64,000 bases of DNA from Spirometra erinaceieuropaei (GCA_902702965.1 CACRXP010001181.1:52348-116347); one strand, 5' to 3'. Positions 1 to 11,645 are shown, numbered from the stretch's first letter. Notes: generated from the sequence alone by a model not told the origin. Translations and numbers: made by a program.

Positions 1-2060
1 TTAGAATCATTTGCTTGATTCGGTAAAATAGTTAACTATGTTTGTACGTGATCCAGAGATCCCATGACGAGTTGGGGAACCAATCTCGAAAACTTACGTA
101 ATAAGGGGTAATTTTTCCTAAGAAATCATACCTATTTCAAATACGCATTTGTACATCTAGTCGCAGGGGCCCTCCTTTATTGATATAATAAGAGTACACG
201 ATGTAGTGAGAAGGTCCTATTGGAGCCTTACACGTAATCAATAGGAGCCAATGCCTTAATTGCGGTGCCAGGTTTAGTTTTTGATCCGAATAGTTAATGG
301 TTGACTGAGGACGGGGTCAAGCCAAAGATAGACCGACGTCTTTATCGAGCTGAATAATAAACTAAAATTGAGTTTTTGCTAGTTATATTCGCACTTTTTA
401 CCATCTCCGACCTATTCTAACTTAAGAAAGATGCACGGTAGGTTATTTCATGAATGTATCATTTACTGGTGCTCATTTTAATTTAGCTAACGTCTGAAGT
501 TCATTTGCGTGATTCCTGTATCAGCCGAATAAAACGAGGAACAGGGAAAATGCGACACAGAAAGTTGGCTGTGTGTAGATCATGATGCTGCACTAGGAGT
601 TCGGGTGACAAGCACTGAATCAAAACTGCACAGAAATGACGATTTTTGGTTGTTTTTGAAATTCGAACTGCTGTTTTAATCGATAGGACCTAATCCTCTT
701 TTTTGTCTCCTCCCGTAAACATCATGTTCTTCTTTTCTACGCAATCACTAAAGGCCGAGCAACATGACTGCAGCCTGTATTTCTTATTCGTCTGGGGAGA
801 GAACTAGTTCTTTACAACTAACAGCACCTTCGACCCAAGATTATCCCAAGAGCTATGCCCGAATACAAGTGCACAGTCCTCCTGAGTGTCGAGTCCAAAT
901 GTTAACGAACATCTTTCATGAACATTTGGAGTGTCTTCAACGCCAGAAATTAATTTCGGACTCTCTGCATCTACCTCCGTTATGGAGGTCTCCTAATGCA
1001 GCAAGAACTTATTTGGTCCAAAGCGTCACGTAAGCAGTAAAGTTCCCCTCACACACACACACACATTTTGCCACGACGGTCTCGTCGCATTAGACGCTAT
1101 CACTGATTAACGAAATTGTTGTTCATAGACCCTAGGGGACATAACATTGTAAGTGAAGTTGACACATTGACTGTGAATTTGTCAACAAACTGCTATGCTA
1201 AGCAGCATATAAACGTAGCCATCAGCCCCCAGCAAGCTTAACCAAAGATGACTTGGCAAAACGCCTTGCGCACATCAACAAAAAAAATTCCAGACGTACT
1301 GCACGAAAGTTTGGCAATTAGTAGAATCCCCCTACTTCGCAAGGAGGTATGATGCAGAGTTAACTATAAGCGACAAATGCTCAGTGGCCACCAGCACTCC
1401 ACGAGCACGGAAACCTGCGAAACCTTTCCATCCCAATTAACTCACACTAGGTTTACAACATTCGATAGACATCAATCATGTAACCCACTGGCCCACTGAA
1501 TATCATTTCACTTCTTCAAAGAAGTTATCGAAAGGTGTCTTTTCAACCTTATTCTGTGTTTTCGGTTTGACTTGCTTAGATTTTCTATTGGGGTTTCGTT
1601 GCTACATCGTCTCTTTTAAAAAGTGCTGCACTTAAACAAACCAGAAATACTTTGAATGTCCACTAGATTGAAAATTTGTCCCTTTTAATTGGACGTTTTG
1701 GTATCAACATTCGTGCCAGTTTCCGAGCTGGGTGATTATTTTGTTAAGATGCTCATGTATAATTATTCGTACCACTCTTTGGAGCACGAGAGTAAGACTG
1801 TACAGCAAAGCATGTGCTTGGAGAACACTATTTTAAAGACACAAAAAGAAAATATATTTTGAGTTACTCAAGGCAGAACATTTTCAGAAGTGATTTATAA
1901 GACAAACCGTTGGCACGCGGCACCTGAAGGAAAATTTTCATGGGCAGATAATTTAGATGCCCGTTTTTCTGAAGTCGCCTGTTTGTTTCGTTCGGTTGAT
2001 CACTATAGCATTGCCTTTTTTGGAGGCGTACAACAAGCCATGTTGTATTTTAGAGGTGAG
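1..2060. other. Unannotated AT-rich DNA
   Basis: No gene is recognised. An 89-codon ATG frame at 764-1033 (+) has an A at -3 but no signal peptide, membrane segment or known motif, so I do not call it coding. A short CA dinucleotide run lies at about 1049-1065. Confidence 0.5.
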
Positions 2061-3034
2061 CACAATGCGTAGCCGATCTCAAGAAATGTTGGCTGAAGGT
2101 GTGAAATGCGTTTTCGTTTAGTAAGGATTAATAAGGTGGCGTTGTAAAATCATTCGTTATATGGCATAATCTTATAATATTTAAGACTTACTACGATGTC
2201 GGCCTTTGGATGCACGTCTTTTCGACCCCTTGAAGAGACGACGCTTGGTATAAAATGACTGCTTAAGTAGCATATATATTTTCACATTGATTTTTTGTGG
2301 TCTTATAAATTCAAATATATGTTATAAAAGCCATGCATGAAAATATGCCTTCTTTTACCCGTTTGGTGGAAAAGTACATTTTGTTTACGGTTTATATCTA
2401 AAGAAAGCCTATATTCAAGTTGTGAAAAAGTTTCCCGATTTCCGAATAATTTAGACCCTGATCAGACCTTGCATTAGCACTTACCGATTTTAGTTTACAA
2501 GGTGTATGCTTTCCGCTTAAGGGGAATCCTTCATTCCTCTATGTCTTTAAGAAGTTGTCATAAAGAATTTATAAAATTTTGCAATGAGTGCGAACCATGT
2601 TGTACATTTCCTGGGGAGCATTAGTATACTCTCATGTGCGATACTGTATATATGGACATCGCGTAGTCTCAAAAACCTCATCAGTAGAAGCTTGATTAAA
2701 ACCAAATTGTAACCTTCTTTAGGGCATACAATGGGAAGAAAATGTGATTTTCTACCGAACGGACGTTTTCTATAAAATACATTTGAATTTATAAAACTAT
2801 CGAAAATCATTGCGAAAAGTGCATGCCATTTAAGTAGTCATTTTCAACCAAGCGTCGTTTCTGCAGGGTGTCAAAAAGGGTGCATTTAAAAGCCAACAGT
2901 AAGATAAGTCTAAAATATTATAAGATCATCGCATAAGATGATTAATATTACAACGCCAAATTATTATTCCTTCCTAATCGAAAACGCTTTTCAAAATTCC
3001 AGTCAATATTTCATGAGATCGGTCACGCTCTGTA
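2061..3034. mobile_element. Foldback (MITE-like) element, subfamily B
   Basis: The left end reads into AGCCGATCTCAAGAAATGTT and the right end is its inverted counterpart ending GATCGGTCACGCTCTGTA. The two halves are inverted repeats of each other over several hundred bases; for example the left CTTAAGTAGCATATATATTT region reappears inverted near 2820. There is no transposase frame. The TA is clear at the right end and degraded at the left. It belongs to the same subfamily as the copies at 13722-15695 and 61176-63819. Confidence 0.8.
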
Positions 3035-4502
3035 CATGCAGTCTATTGGACTTCAGCTATTTAACGTCCGTCCGATGAACGACAGTGCTAAATTAAACTC
3101 AACTGTTTGAGAAAATTTCTTCCATGAGCATGCTGTACAACATTTTTTTCAAATTATTTGATGTCAGACAACTGTTTGCCTGCTTCATGATCAAAAGCGC
3201 ATTCGTCAGAATTATTGTTTTATTTCAGTTGTTATTTTTTTCCTCACTATTTATGGGGATCAGTGATATCTATCACATTATCTACCGTATTATCGGACTT
3301 TGCCTGCAAAACATCATTCTTATTGATCTACCCCAAGGTAACATTTAACTTCTGAGGAGACGGAGAAGATGAGATCACAAATGTCTCCAGTTTTTGAGGT
3401 TTCATCGGATAAATGCCAGCTTGAAACTGGTGGATTTCTGCTCACCTGCAAATGTCAGTTGTCAATCTGTACACATAGAGCTTCATTTGGACTGATTTAC
3501 TTTGTGCAAGGGCAAAAATGTCTGAGACATGTATGGGGCAGAGATTAAGAATTTCTCCAGGAAGCAACTATGTATTGTAGGTGACTTCATTTTTAGGAAA
3601 GTGAAGTTAATTCATGTCAACTTCAGTCTACATTTTCGCATATATAATCTTGCAATATCAAAACAGGGTCTGGTAATGCACGCTTAAAGTATTTGGCTTG
3701 GTAAATACTGTGTCTACGCGATCCACAACCGTGCTGGTGTTTATGCGCATGTAGAGCCACCTCAATCAGCTGCAGCCTTAAATTTTGCCGACCGCTTGAA
3801 ACCACAAGTACTTTAAGGCTCGTCGAATGTCTCGTATTTATACAACAGGAAGGAAAGGTTACGCCAATGCCATCTTTACACTCTATCCCCCTCTCATGTT
3901 TTATGCGTATCCGCTTTAGGCTAGAGTCAGAACGACGAAAAGAAATAAGTACTTTAGCGTTAACTCGCTTTCAGTGTCAGAAAGGCCTATTTAATCCACC
4001 TTACGCATAATCCGGCAGCATCAACCGATATAAAGCATATATAAGTCACGCTAGCCCGCAGTCCGATCAACCAGATCGGGTTTGAAGAAATGTTGAAACA
4101 AGAAGTTACCTGGCACGTTTTACGCTGCAGACGTTAAGCAATTGCTTCTCACAAAAAACCCAGTGGAACTCAGCTTCCTTTTTTAAAAACTGTTCATCGG
4201 GAACTTGGGTCAAGGTTTTACCAAAGGAAAACATGCTGTTCGCCACAACATCTTTAGTTCATTGCGTCTGTTCTTCTTGAGAAGGATTCGTGGAAGGTGC
4301 TGAATAAAATGCCACGTACTAGAGTCGTGCCCATGCACAGTCAACTCGTCATCGAGTCAGAGGGTACCTGACGATAATATAGGCCACCATCTGACTGAAA
4401 CATACTTTTAGGAGTCGTTTCTATAATTTGTAAATGGCGCATGTGCTTATATAGACCAAAGGAGGCTTTAGGAGACCATGGATCTGAGTGTTTCCGTCCA
4501 CA
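3035..4502. other. Unannotated intergenic DNA
   Basis: Only short frames are present. The 74-codon frame at 3124-3348 is very hydrophobic, but in AT-rich DNA this is expected by chance. I see no repeat or RNA gene here. Confidence 0.4.
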
Positions 4503-5431
4503 TACAGTAGATGTTCTAACTCATGAAATGTTGGCTGAAGTCCTCAAATGTGTTTTCGACTCGAACAGATTATCTAAGTAGGTTTGTAATATTAATCCCC
4601 TTGCACCATAATATCAACATATTCAAGTTATTGCAGGATGACAGCTTTTGTAGGAACGTCCATGTGGCTGCCCGCTAACAATACACTCAGTACAAATAGC
4701 TACTTAAGTGGCATGAATTTTTCTCATTGGTTTTCATAGAACGCATGCATAAAATATGCATTTTTACTCGTTTGGTAATAAATTACGCCTTTTCGAATTT
4801 CATGCTGGAATTAAGAGTATACATTAGTTTTAAAAAAACTCTACATTTCGCGAATAATTTCGAACCTGACCTGCGTTAGGGGTATGCAAACTACAAGCCG
4901 TATATTTTCCATATACGGAAAAGCATGTGTTTCTATACACTAGTGACGGGAGACTTTTTGGGGTTCATAAAATGTGGCAGTGGATTTGATCCATATTGGA
5001 TATTTTATAAGCAACATTAGTATATGCGGCGACGTGATGTCTTATGAGCAAGCATTTGGCGCTCTTAAAACACCCCATAATAAGATGCTTTTTGAAACCG
5101 AATTCTACTCTTCCGGCGAGTATAGATCTTAATTAAGACGTATTTTTATACCAAATGCGTAAAAGAATTGAGGTTTTTATGAAGTTTACTTAAATGCATA
5201 ATGGCATGAAAAATTAATAAGAAAAATTCATTCTATATAAGCAGTCAATTTGTCCGGCATGTATTTTTCACTAGAGGCCTAAAAGGAGTTCCGTCAGAAG
5301 TCGACATACCAAAATACTTAAAACCTTTTAGGATTATGCTTTTCGGTAAGTAATGCCACAACGGCACTTAGTAATCTGTTCGAGTCAAAAAGGCATTTCA
5401 GGATTTCAATTATTATTTCATGAGTCCGCAC
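4503..5431. mobile_element. Foldback element, subfamily A
   Basis: The left end at 4503 reads TACAGTAGATGTTCTAACTC. The right end at 5431 is the inverted version, CATGAGTCCGCACATCCACT followed by ATA. The TA dinucleotide at both borders fits a TA target duplication. The interior arms are inverted and the middle is non-coding. Confidence 0.8.
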
Positions 5432-7026
5432 ATCCACTATACTTTTGTTAAATGTTCGTTCAAAAGTCTCCCTGGCAATGATAGAGGCCACCATCCGACT
5501 GGGACATATTTTTTTCAGACCACTTTCTATTGATCGAATATAACAACCTCCATTTAGTTTATACTGCGTTATATACTAAATACATTTAAACAAACGTTCT
5601 TTATGATCTTCAGTTAATGAATTCGGCTGGCGTTTAATCCCGTGCAACCCAGGCGCGATATTATGCTTTTGTCTTAGCGGTCAGTGAAACGTTTAAGGAG
5701 AACGCCAGAGTGACCTTTCCTAGAGCCAGAACTCCGCGGCTTTTGGGCATTAGACAGTACTTGTAGTAGTAGTTTGATAATCCCCGCCGGTCATTTACTC
5801 ATAGTTTATGTGATTCATTTAATTAACGTCGGACGAAAATTCAATTCACCATGTCCAAGGGCTTTAGGCATGCCTTACAGATATAAGCGTCGTGCTGATT
5901 AATAGTTACCTGCGTTAAAAACAGAACTGCATCCAATCAGTTTTGTAAACTACGATGTCCAGCTCAATATGTCCTTTTACTTAAGTGTAGACGACTTTAT
6001 TCACTAAGAACCGACTATGTGTCACTAGGTTCCCTACGCAAAGACTCCATACTGGTTTCTGATACCATTGGACCAGTAGATTGTCGACATGTTTTTCCAT
6101 ACTGCGTTGGCCTTTGCCCGGATCATATTATAAAATGTCCAGTTGAAGACAACCATGAGCTGAAAATGAAATATGGTTTTGGAATGTTCGCTACATTGGG
6201 TCTCAACTTGTAGATTTTGAATGTTTGGGAACTTCTATACTGCTGTCACGGGTATTCAGTTCAAAGCTGCGAGTCATGTTAATCGCTGTTAACCTCAAGT
6301 TCAGAATATGCTTTGTGAAGTAAATAGTGAACATATAAGTAGTTTGCCAGTGAATGAGATCATTCTTGACTGGGCTGCTATGAAGAGCCTGTTTGCACGT
6401 CGATTGAATATATTGTATTTTACTAACAAAAGTAATGGGTTTGATTCAACATATTCTATATGATATTTTATTCACTAAATCTCGCAACTCAAAATTTTAC
6501 GTTTGCAAAATGCGGTTCGCATTTTTTCCATGAGAAGCTTCCAACGTCACGTTTACGACTGCAAATTCGCATGAAAACTCGCTGACTTTAAACCGAAATT
6601 CCAACATATATTCCTATGCGGCTCGTCCTAATTCGTCCTTTCTTGAGCCTTTGGTAGTGAAATATTTTAAGGATGAGTAATACATTATTATTATTCCCGT
6701 CGCTAATGCTGATCCTTAGATCATGAAGCATTGTAAGCCTCGTTTTACTTACTATGCTTCCATATCTTTAGCTCATTCTAACGTATATGAACAAACCGTG
6801 CTGTTCACAGAACCGCGTTAATCCGCCTTCCGTTAAGCAAATTACTTGGTCTACGTAATACCAAAATCATATTCATTATCACCTGGTTTTATCAAAAAAA
6901 AACAAATGAGAATATGTAAATCTGAACAGCTTGGAACAAACAAAAGTCATCAGCATTGTGCGTTTGCATGATCACTGCTCTACTCCACAAAGTGCCAGCA
7001 TGAGTTCATAGAGTCGATTCTGCTCT
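5432..7026. other. Unannotated intergenic DNA
   Basis: No convincing gene or repeat. A 64-codon frame at 6019-6213 (+) begins with GTG and is unsupported. The right part would hold the 3' untranslated region of the minus-strand exon at 7027-7536, but no standard AATAAA signal was seen close to the stop. Confidence 0.4.
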
Positions 7027-7536
7027 TTACAAACTCAGGCCCTTTCCACATTGTATTTGCCAATCAGCCGGTTGTATGGGCAGGGGCGATTCTGTGCCGC
7101 TCAGTTTGTCCAGTAGCCGGTTCTCTAGCTGTTCTCGCTGACATCGATTCCACGCTGAAGTGCATTGCATTAGGAATGCATAGAACTTGGGCTGAATGCG
7201 GTAGAGGGACGTCATCGCGTTGGCAATTATTAGGGTATTTTCCACCGAATTATCCTTCAGCGAGCGCAGAATTCCAGACATTAGGAGGTCAAAGGGGTGA
7301 GGCCCGCAGACTAAGTCAACTTCCAGACTGGGTCTCCTAGCTAGGCTCTCTATGGGGCTTTCCGGTCTGGCTTCATCTGGAAGGCGATGGAGAAGTTGAC
7401 CGCGAGACATGGCGCAGACGGCTGGCAGACAATAGGTAAAAATCAGAAAACTAATGAGTAGGGACACCGTTCGTGATCCACCCTGGTGACGTTTGTACAC
7501 GGCAGCAGCAGCTGTCGTCGTCTGCTGTGAAGGCAT
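7027..7536 (-). CDS. Predicted small secreted protein (single exon, unknown family)
   Basis: This is an unbroken 169-codon frame starting at an ATG with A at -3; the frame stays open 22 codons upstream but without another ATG. Residues 21-42 form a hydrophobic signal sequence (TVSLLISFLIFTYCLPAVCA) with a plausible cleavage after Ala42. The mature part has four cysteines, at about 77, 125, 132 and 163. I do not recognise the family. Two segments faintly recall insulin-family chains: VCGPHPFDLL at about 76-85 (B-chain CG-x-H-like) and CQREQLEN at about 132-139 (A-chain C-x3-QLEN-like). The usual second B-chain cysteine and last A-chain cysteine are missing, and no dibasic site separates the two. 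The base composition is more GC-rich than its surroundings, which supports real coding. It could also be one exon of a larger gene, or chance. Confidence 0.5.
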   Translation of the reverse strand: MPSQQTTTAAAAVYKRHQGGSRTVSLLISFLIFTYCLPAVCAMSRGQLLHRLPDEARPESPIESLARRPSLEVDLVCGPHPFDLLMSGILRSLKDNSVENTLIIANAMTSLYRIQPKFYAFLMQCTSAWNRCQREQLENRLLDKLSGTESPLPIQPADWQIQCGKGLSL

Positions 7537-9335
7537 CGTAATACCGCCAGGTAAGTGTGGAATGGAATCAGACTTTGGTGCTTTTAAGGTTTGCCTGCTC
7601 AATATTCCCGACCAATTGCCTTAGCGGCTGCTCCGGTACGCGCGCACTCAGCGGAAAATGGGCCTGTCAACCGCTAGTGATCCGCCCAGTGAAATGTCAT
7701 GAGTAGCCATCGTGGCAGGATAAGGCGATTGGTTGAAATCGCCATCAGTGTGATATCTGTTTGTGCTACCTGGCCGCTAATCAGATGAGGGCAGGCCTAG
7801 TGAGACAGTGTTACCATAAAGGCATATTTGACCTTTATTTTAATATTACAATGGAAGGCTGGAATTCGTTGTCGCTGTCTGTTTGGGCATGCGGGTAGCG
7901 GGAGCTGGATGTGCTGCCTACGTTTTGGGCAGCAATTTTCATAAAGTAAAATGACGTACTTGGGCTTTGTAAATTCTGTCCCTGTGGAAATCGCCGTGTG
8001 AAATTCTCCGAAATAGTGCAAAATCTAAACAGCCTTACTAATGGTGGGAATGGTATGTGCACTTTAACGTAAGGTCAACTAAAAAACAGTCTGATTTAAG
8101 ATTCACAGCAATAGTCTCGAACCTTCGGACCCATTCATCTCTCCTTCGGTCTACGGAAGCATTTTTATTTAAAATCTTGTTTAGTCGCACTTTTCTTCCT
8201 CCGTCACATATTTACCATCTAACTTCGTGGGCGTGTAAGTCCCCCCCAAGTTTGGAGACAAAGGCACGTGTTAATTTATTTTTAGCCTTTATATTAACAC
8301 TTTGGCACTTTGAGATGGAAGTACGTCAAACACTTTGCGTTCATAGGGGTTTTAGCCCTAAGATAAAACCCCCACTTCGGGTGAAACATTTTTAAAAGGA
8401 CTTTCATATGAAATGGGTATTAGAGGTAACACCTTCTATGCGACCTCATCTGATGATGAGCTCGAGTGAGAATCCAAAAAGTTAGGCCAATAAAATTCTC
8501 GTTCCAGTGATCGCACCTTCTTCTTTTGAGGGAAAACGCCTTTAAAAACTATTTTCAGGCGATACGATAAAAAGATGTGTGTCGAAACTTTTCTCCAAAA
8601 TCACAGGTAACTGAATATATGTTTAAATGGACGTCAGCACGCCAAAGTAGAATTGAGCGGGAGTTCACAATGGTAAGTTCTGCGGCTCCCTTTAAGCATT
8701 GGTTTACGTTTGCAGGCCGGGACAATAGCCTAACTTTATTGTATTAGCTGCAATACTGTTAAAATAAATTACCCCTGCAGACATCTGACAGACTATTGCC
8801 TTTAACGCCTAAAAAGGCCTATAATATTTTGCGTGCGCTCGGGGTCAAATAAAGAATAACAATAATGGATATTTGGGGATGTAAAATGCAAAAAATTCTA
8901 AAATCCTCCTCATGGTCTCCAATAACATGTTAGCGTTTGCATTATTTTAACTTTTAAAAACATATATTCAAAATATCAGTTAAAATAAAATATCGAAACG
9001 ACATTGCACTTATACTTATTTAACAGCAAATGATTCAGATAAAATAATTAATGGTAGATTCCAGGACTTGTATTTTGCCGTACAGTATTTGATAAATAAG
9101 AGTAATTAACACGTGTGGCGAAATGGTAGTATTAGTCGCAGACTCTGATAGCATACTTTAGCTTTCGGATTCAGTAAATTTTGTTCAGTGATACGTGCCC
9201 CGTGATTGCCTAAATGAGCCCCACTTGAGAATTGAACAGTCGCATTTTTCATTTTTCATGTCGAAGTTTTGAAAAGTTTATTTTAATAAAAAAGATTGAA
9301 GAGTCTTACGGAGCAGGAAATCTGGCTATAAAATT
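7537..9335. other. Upstream region of the secreted-protein exon and unannotated DNA
   Basis: The first few hundred bases would be the 5' flank of the minus-strand exon. No clear TATA box or splice site is evident. A 112-codon frame at 8057-8395 (+) begins with GTG and shows nothing recognisable. Confidence 0.35.
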
Positions 9336-9365
9336 TACAGTACGTGACCTATCTCATGAAATCTG
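9336..9365 (+). repeat. Solo terminus of a subfamily-B foldback element
   Basis: TACAGTACGTGACCTATCTC followed by ATGAAATCTG matches the B terminal inverted repeat, but no element body follows. This is probably a deletion relic. Confidence 0.55.
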
Positions 9366-10144
9366 ATAACGGAAACTGATGACAGAATCTCTGGAGGCCT
9401 TTAACGTTAAGGATTTTGTTCGCTCCTCCACTTCCTTCAATAAAATGCCCTTGTCTTGTGCGGAAATTGTGTTTACGTAATTATATCAAGTAAAATATTA
9501 GAAAATTTTAACGAAAATGGACGTTGGAATATGTTCGTGCAATTTCCTATGCTAATACGTGTCCTAGACTCCGGTTACGCATCTTAGCGACTTTTTCATT
9601 GAAAGGATAGTAATTTACCCGCAAGAGTTTTAATAAACAAATTAAGCCGAACTTGAAAATTTATTTTCTGTCCGATGTAAACCGTAGTGAACAACCTGCT
9701 AAGACAAGGGTTATTTTAAAAAACCCAGAGGTTTTATCAATTCTTAAATCTCAAATTAGCAGATCTGTGTGATTTGATGCCCTAAAATGCAGTAATAACG
9801 CAGATAGGGATTCCTTTGTTTAAGTGGGCTGAAATGTTTTGCCGTTTGGAAAATTCTACCTGATGTCGCATAGATGACCACCACGGAATGGTTATTTCCA
9901 GCTTTAAACATAGAAAACATTAATTTTCGTGTAGTTTAGCTTCTGGGCATATCTTCTTCAGAAATAGAAGGAGCAAAACATTTATAGTTTCAGCAAAATA
10001 TCAGTATTTATATGGCCACTCTGCGATGCATTCATAATCGAAGAACGGAGCCTAAAAGCCAAACAAAAACAGTGGAAATGGCCTCAATGTATAGAAAAAG
10101 GCATGTTCCTACGTTCACGGTAGAAATATATTAGGAAGAGAGAG
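9366..10144. other. Unannotated intergenic DNA
   Basis: AT-rich, with many stops in all frames. I see no feature. Confidence 0.4.
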
Positions 10145-10184
10145 TGGCGAGTGAACGTTCCTTTCGGTAAATTCTCATCAGGCC
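10145..10184 (-). ncRNA. Degenerate hammerhead ribozyme of PLE-2 type
   Basis: Read on the minus strand: GGC, then the exact core CTGATGA, a short stem II ending in CGAAA, an imperfect stem III around AACGTT, then CTC followed by GCC. GGC upstream of the core pairs with GCC after the cleavage site, as stem I should. The same segment recurs at 54791-54829 and at the 3' end of PLE-2 (61963-62003), whose stem III is a perfect 4-bp hairpin. The following ~90 bases (to about 10260) also resemble the PLE-2 tail. Confidence 0.55.
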
Positions 10185-10259
10185 AATACAGTTACATAGG
10201 GCGGGGTACAGTGAGTGAAACAAAATCGATAAAAGTTAGGTTTTAAATTACAGGCTCGG

Positions 10260-10884
10260 CAAGAGCGGTAGGGCGCCGAAAGTTGTATGTGGTTAGTCAA
10301 CCTTTGACCACGGTAAGCGGCCAAAAGTGTCAAATTTTTACTTGGCCTCGCCATGCAAAAATGCAAAGTACACAGAGATCCGCCAACGAAGTGCAGTAAT
10401 AAAGCACTTGTTGAAGAGATAACTTATTAAGAAGAGATTTTTTATTGATCAAAGGCATATTCGTTGCTGACTTTCGTTGTGGACAGACATTTTTCTCGAA
10501 AATGAACTTTTATGTTTGAATGAGTCCTCACATGTGACCCAAACGACCAGCTTCGTGAAAAGTAGCGCCCGAACACTCACTAGTTCGGTAAATGCCTTCA
10601 AGAATAATCTTATTTTAAAGTTCTCAACAGAGAGATAATTCAGAATCTGTCTCTATGTACGATCGGGTGAAAGCACTAAAAATCATGAAGTATTCAGCAA
10701 CATTTCGAGGCCAATCTGAAACTCAACGCAATCGAACAAGAACGAAATGTTCTCTCTATAAACAGAAAATGGTATGTTTACGACCACGCCTGTCAGTTCT
10801 ATTTAAATTTATTAAGCACCGGCCGGCCTCATGGCATGGCACCTTATGAAAACGTTTGTTCGCTACAACGTCCCCATCGGAGAA
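10260..10884. other. Unannotated DNA, possibly eroded PLE debris
   Basis: The left part may continue the PLE-2 tail. A 62-codon minus-strand frame at 10178-10366 is not supported. Nothing else is recognised before the repeat at 10885. Confidence 0.3.
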
Positions 10885-11011
10885 ATCAAGCAAAATCCAG
10901 CTTCTCTTGTTGAACCCCATCTTATTTACTTGAGTGAAGTAAAAAAAAGAGGGCTCACTGGGAAAACTGTTTTGGAATCTGCACTCAGAATGTAAGCAGT
11001 TGACAAACCTT
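10885..11011 (+). repeat. Left copy of a ~120-bp direct repeat (PLE-1 5'-ORF-like)
   Basis: This segment, ending GCAGTTGACAAACC, is a diverged direct copy of 11525-11645, which ends GTAGTTGACAATCC. Both can be read as a SLVE-HL...KTVLES-like peptide that continues the amino-terminal PLE-1 frame on the right side. The two copies bracket the inverted PLE-1 pieces at 11012-11525. Confidence 0.6.
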
Positions 11012-11050
11012 GAAGAAGGAGACACGATCGCCGGGACAAGAGCTTTATTA

Positions 11051-11092
11051 GCCTGACGTTTCGGATTCCTACTCGAATCCATCATCAGAGAC
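11051..11092 (-). ncRNA. Hammerhead ribozyme of PLE-1
   Basis: On the minus strand: GTCT, CTGATGA, a stem-loop closed by GGATTC/GAATCC, GAAAC, then GTC|AGGC. All core nucleotides are intact. Stem I is GTCT with AGGC. Stem III is only the palindrome ACGT, which suggests a dimeric (double hammerhead) fold. The predicted cut is between 11055 and 11054. Hammerheads in Penelope-like element termini are established knowledge. Confidence 0.9.
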
Positions 11093-11133
11093 AAAAGGGC
11101 AGACACGGGTGGTTGTTGCACAAGGGGCTGCGG

Positions 11134-11141
11134 TATTTATA
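11134..11141 (-). promoter_or_regulatory. TATA box of the PLE-1 terminal segment
   Basis: TATAAATA on the minus strand, about 50 bases upstream of the ribozyme core. The same octamer sits at the same place in the copies at 27590, 32243, 33639 and 56843. Confidence 0.65.
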
Positions 11142-11274
11142 GGATGCAGTAGCCATGCTTCCGCATACCTATGAACGTTCACGGCTCCCCCCTCCATCCG
11201 GGATTGTCGCACTTGGTGTGATCATTGTTTGATGGCCGACATTCGAGTCGATAATTGCTGCAATTTCATCACGT

Positions 11275-11316
11275 GTCTCTGATGATGGATTCGAGTAGGA
11301 ATCCGAAACGTCAGGC
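11275..11316 (+). ncRNA. Hammerhead ribozyme of PLE-1 overlapping start codons
   Basis: GTCT-CTGATGA, stem II GGATTC/GAATCC, GAAAC, GTC|AGGC, cut predicted between 11312 and 11313. The core sequence CTGATGATGG contains two in-frame ATGs (11282 and 11285) that open the PLE amino-terminal frame, so the ribozyme and the protein start share the same bases. Confidence 0.9.
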
Positions 11317-11548
11317 TAATAAAGCTCTTGTCCCGGCGATCGTGTCTCCTTCTTCAAGACTACTTCCTGGGACTCGGCTCTTCGCTTCTATTGCCAATGT
11401 ATTTGGGCGCGATGTGCTCCGATCGGCCCGGCGACGGGAAACCTTTGACCTTCGGGAGGCCTCTACGTATTCGCAAATCCGGTTTCTGCACAGGTGTCTC
11501 GACAATAATGTGTTACCGAAATGTGTTTCATCCAGTTTCCCTTGTTGA
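11282..11548 (+). pseudogene. PLE-1 amino-terminal ORF fragment
   Basis: From the ATG in the ribozyme core the frame runs 88 codons, beginning MMDSSRNPKRQANKALVPAI. Later comes FLHRCLDNNVLPKCV at about residues 67-81, resembling the FL-x2-C-x5-P segment near the amino terminus of Penelope-type polymerases. It then stops. A neighbouring frame (SLVESHLM...) appears to continue it, which implies a frameshift near 11537. The reverse transcriptase part is missing, so this is a relic. Confidence 0.65.
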
Positions 11549-11645
11549 ATCTCATCTCATGTAACTAGAAAGACACATGGATAACACAAAAAGCTGGAAG
11601 ACGGTTTTGGAATCTACACTCGGAATGTAGGTAGTTGACAATCCA

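Larger units (their letters stand above)
11012..11272 (-). mobile_element. PLE-1 3' terminal fragment (minus orientation)
   Basis: The fragment holds the PLE-1 tail (about 11012-11043), a hammerhead ribozyme, a TATA box and the 3' untranslated/terminal ORF region. It matches 33478-33790 and 27464-27735. It stops abruptly at about 11272, where an oppositely oriented copy of the ribozyme segment begins. Confidence 0.85.
11273..11645 (+). mobile_element. PLE-1 5' fragment: ribozyme, terminal tail and start of the ORF
   Basis: Opposite in orientation to 11012-11272 and abutting it. The order is ribozyme (11275-11316), the tail ending in a TTCGCTTCTATTGCCAATGT-like segment, then about 240 bases that encode a PLE-like amino-terminal peptide. 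The right end (11525-11645) is a direct repeat of 10885-11011. Confidence 0.8.

Noticed and set aside
10756..11121. 121-codon minus-strand frame as a novel gene
   Set aside because: Its first part is the ribozyme/tail of a PLE-1 terminal fragment, and the rest is read through an oppositely oriented repeat.
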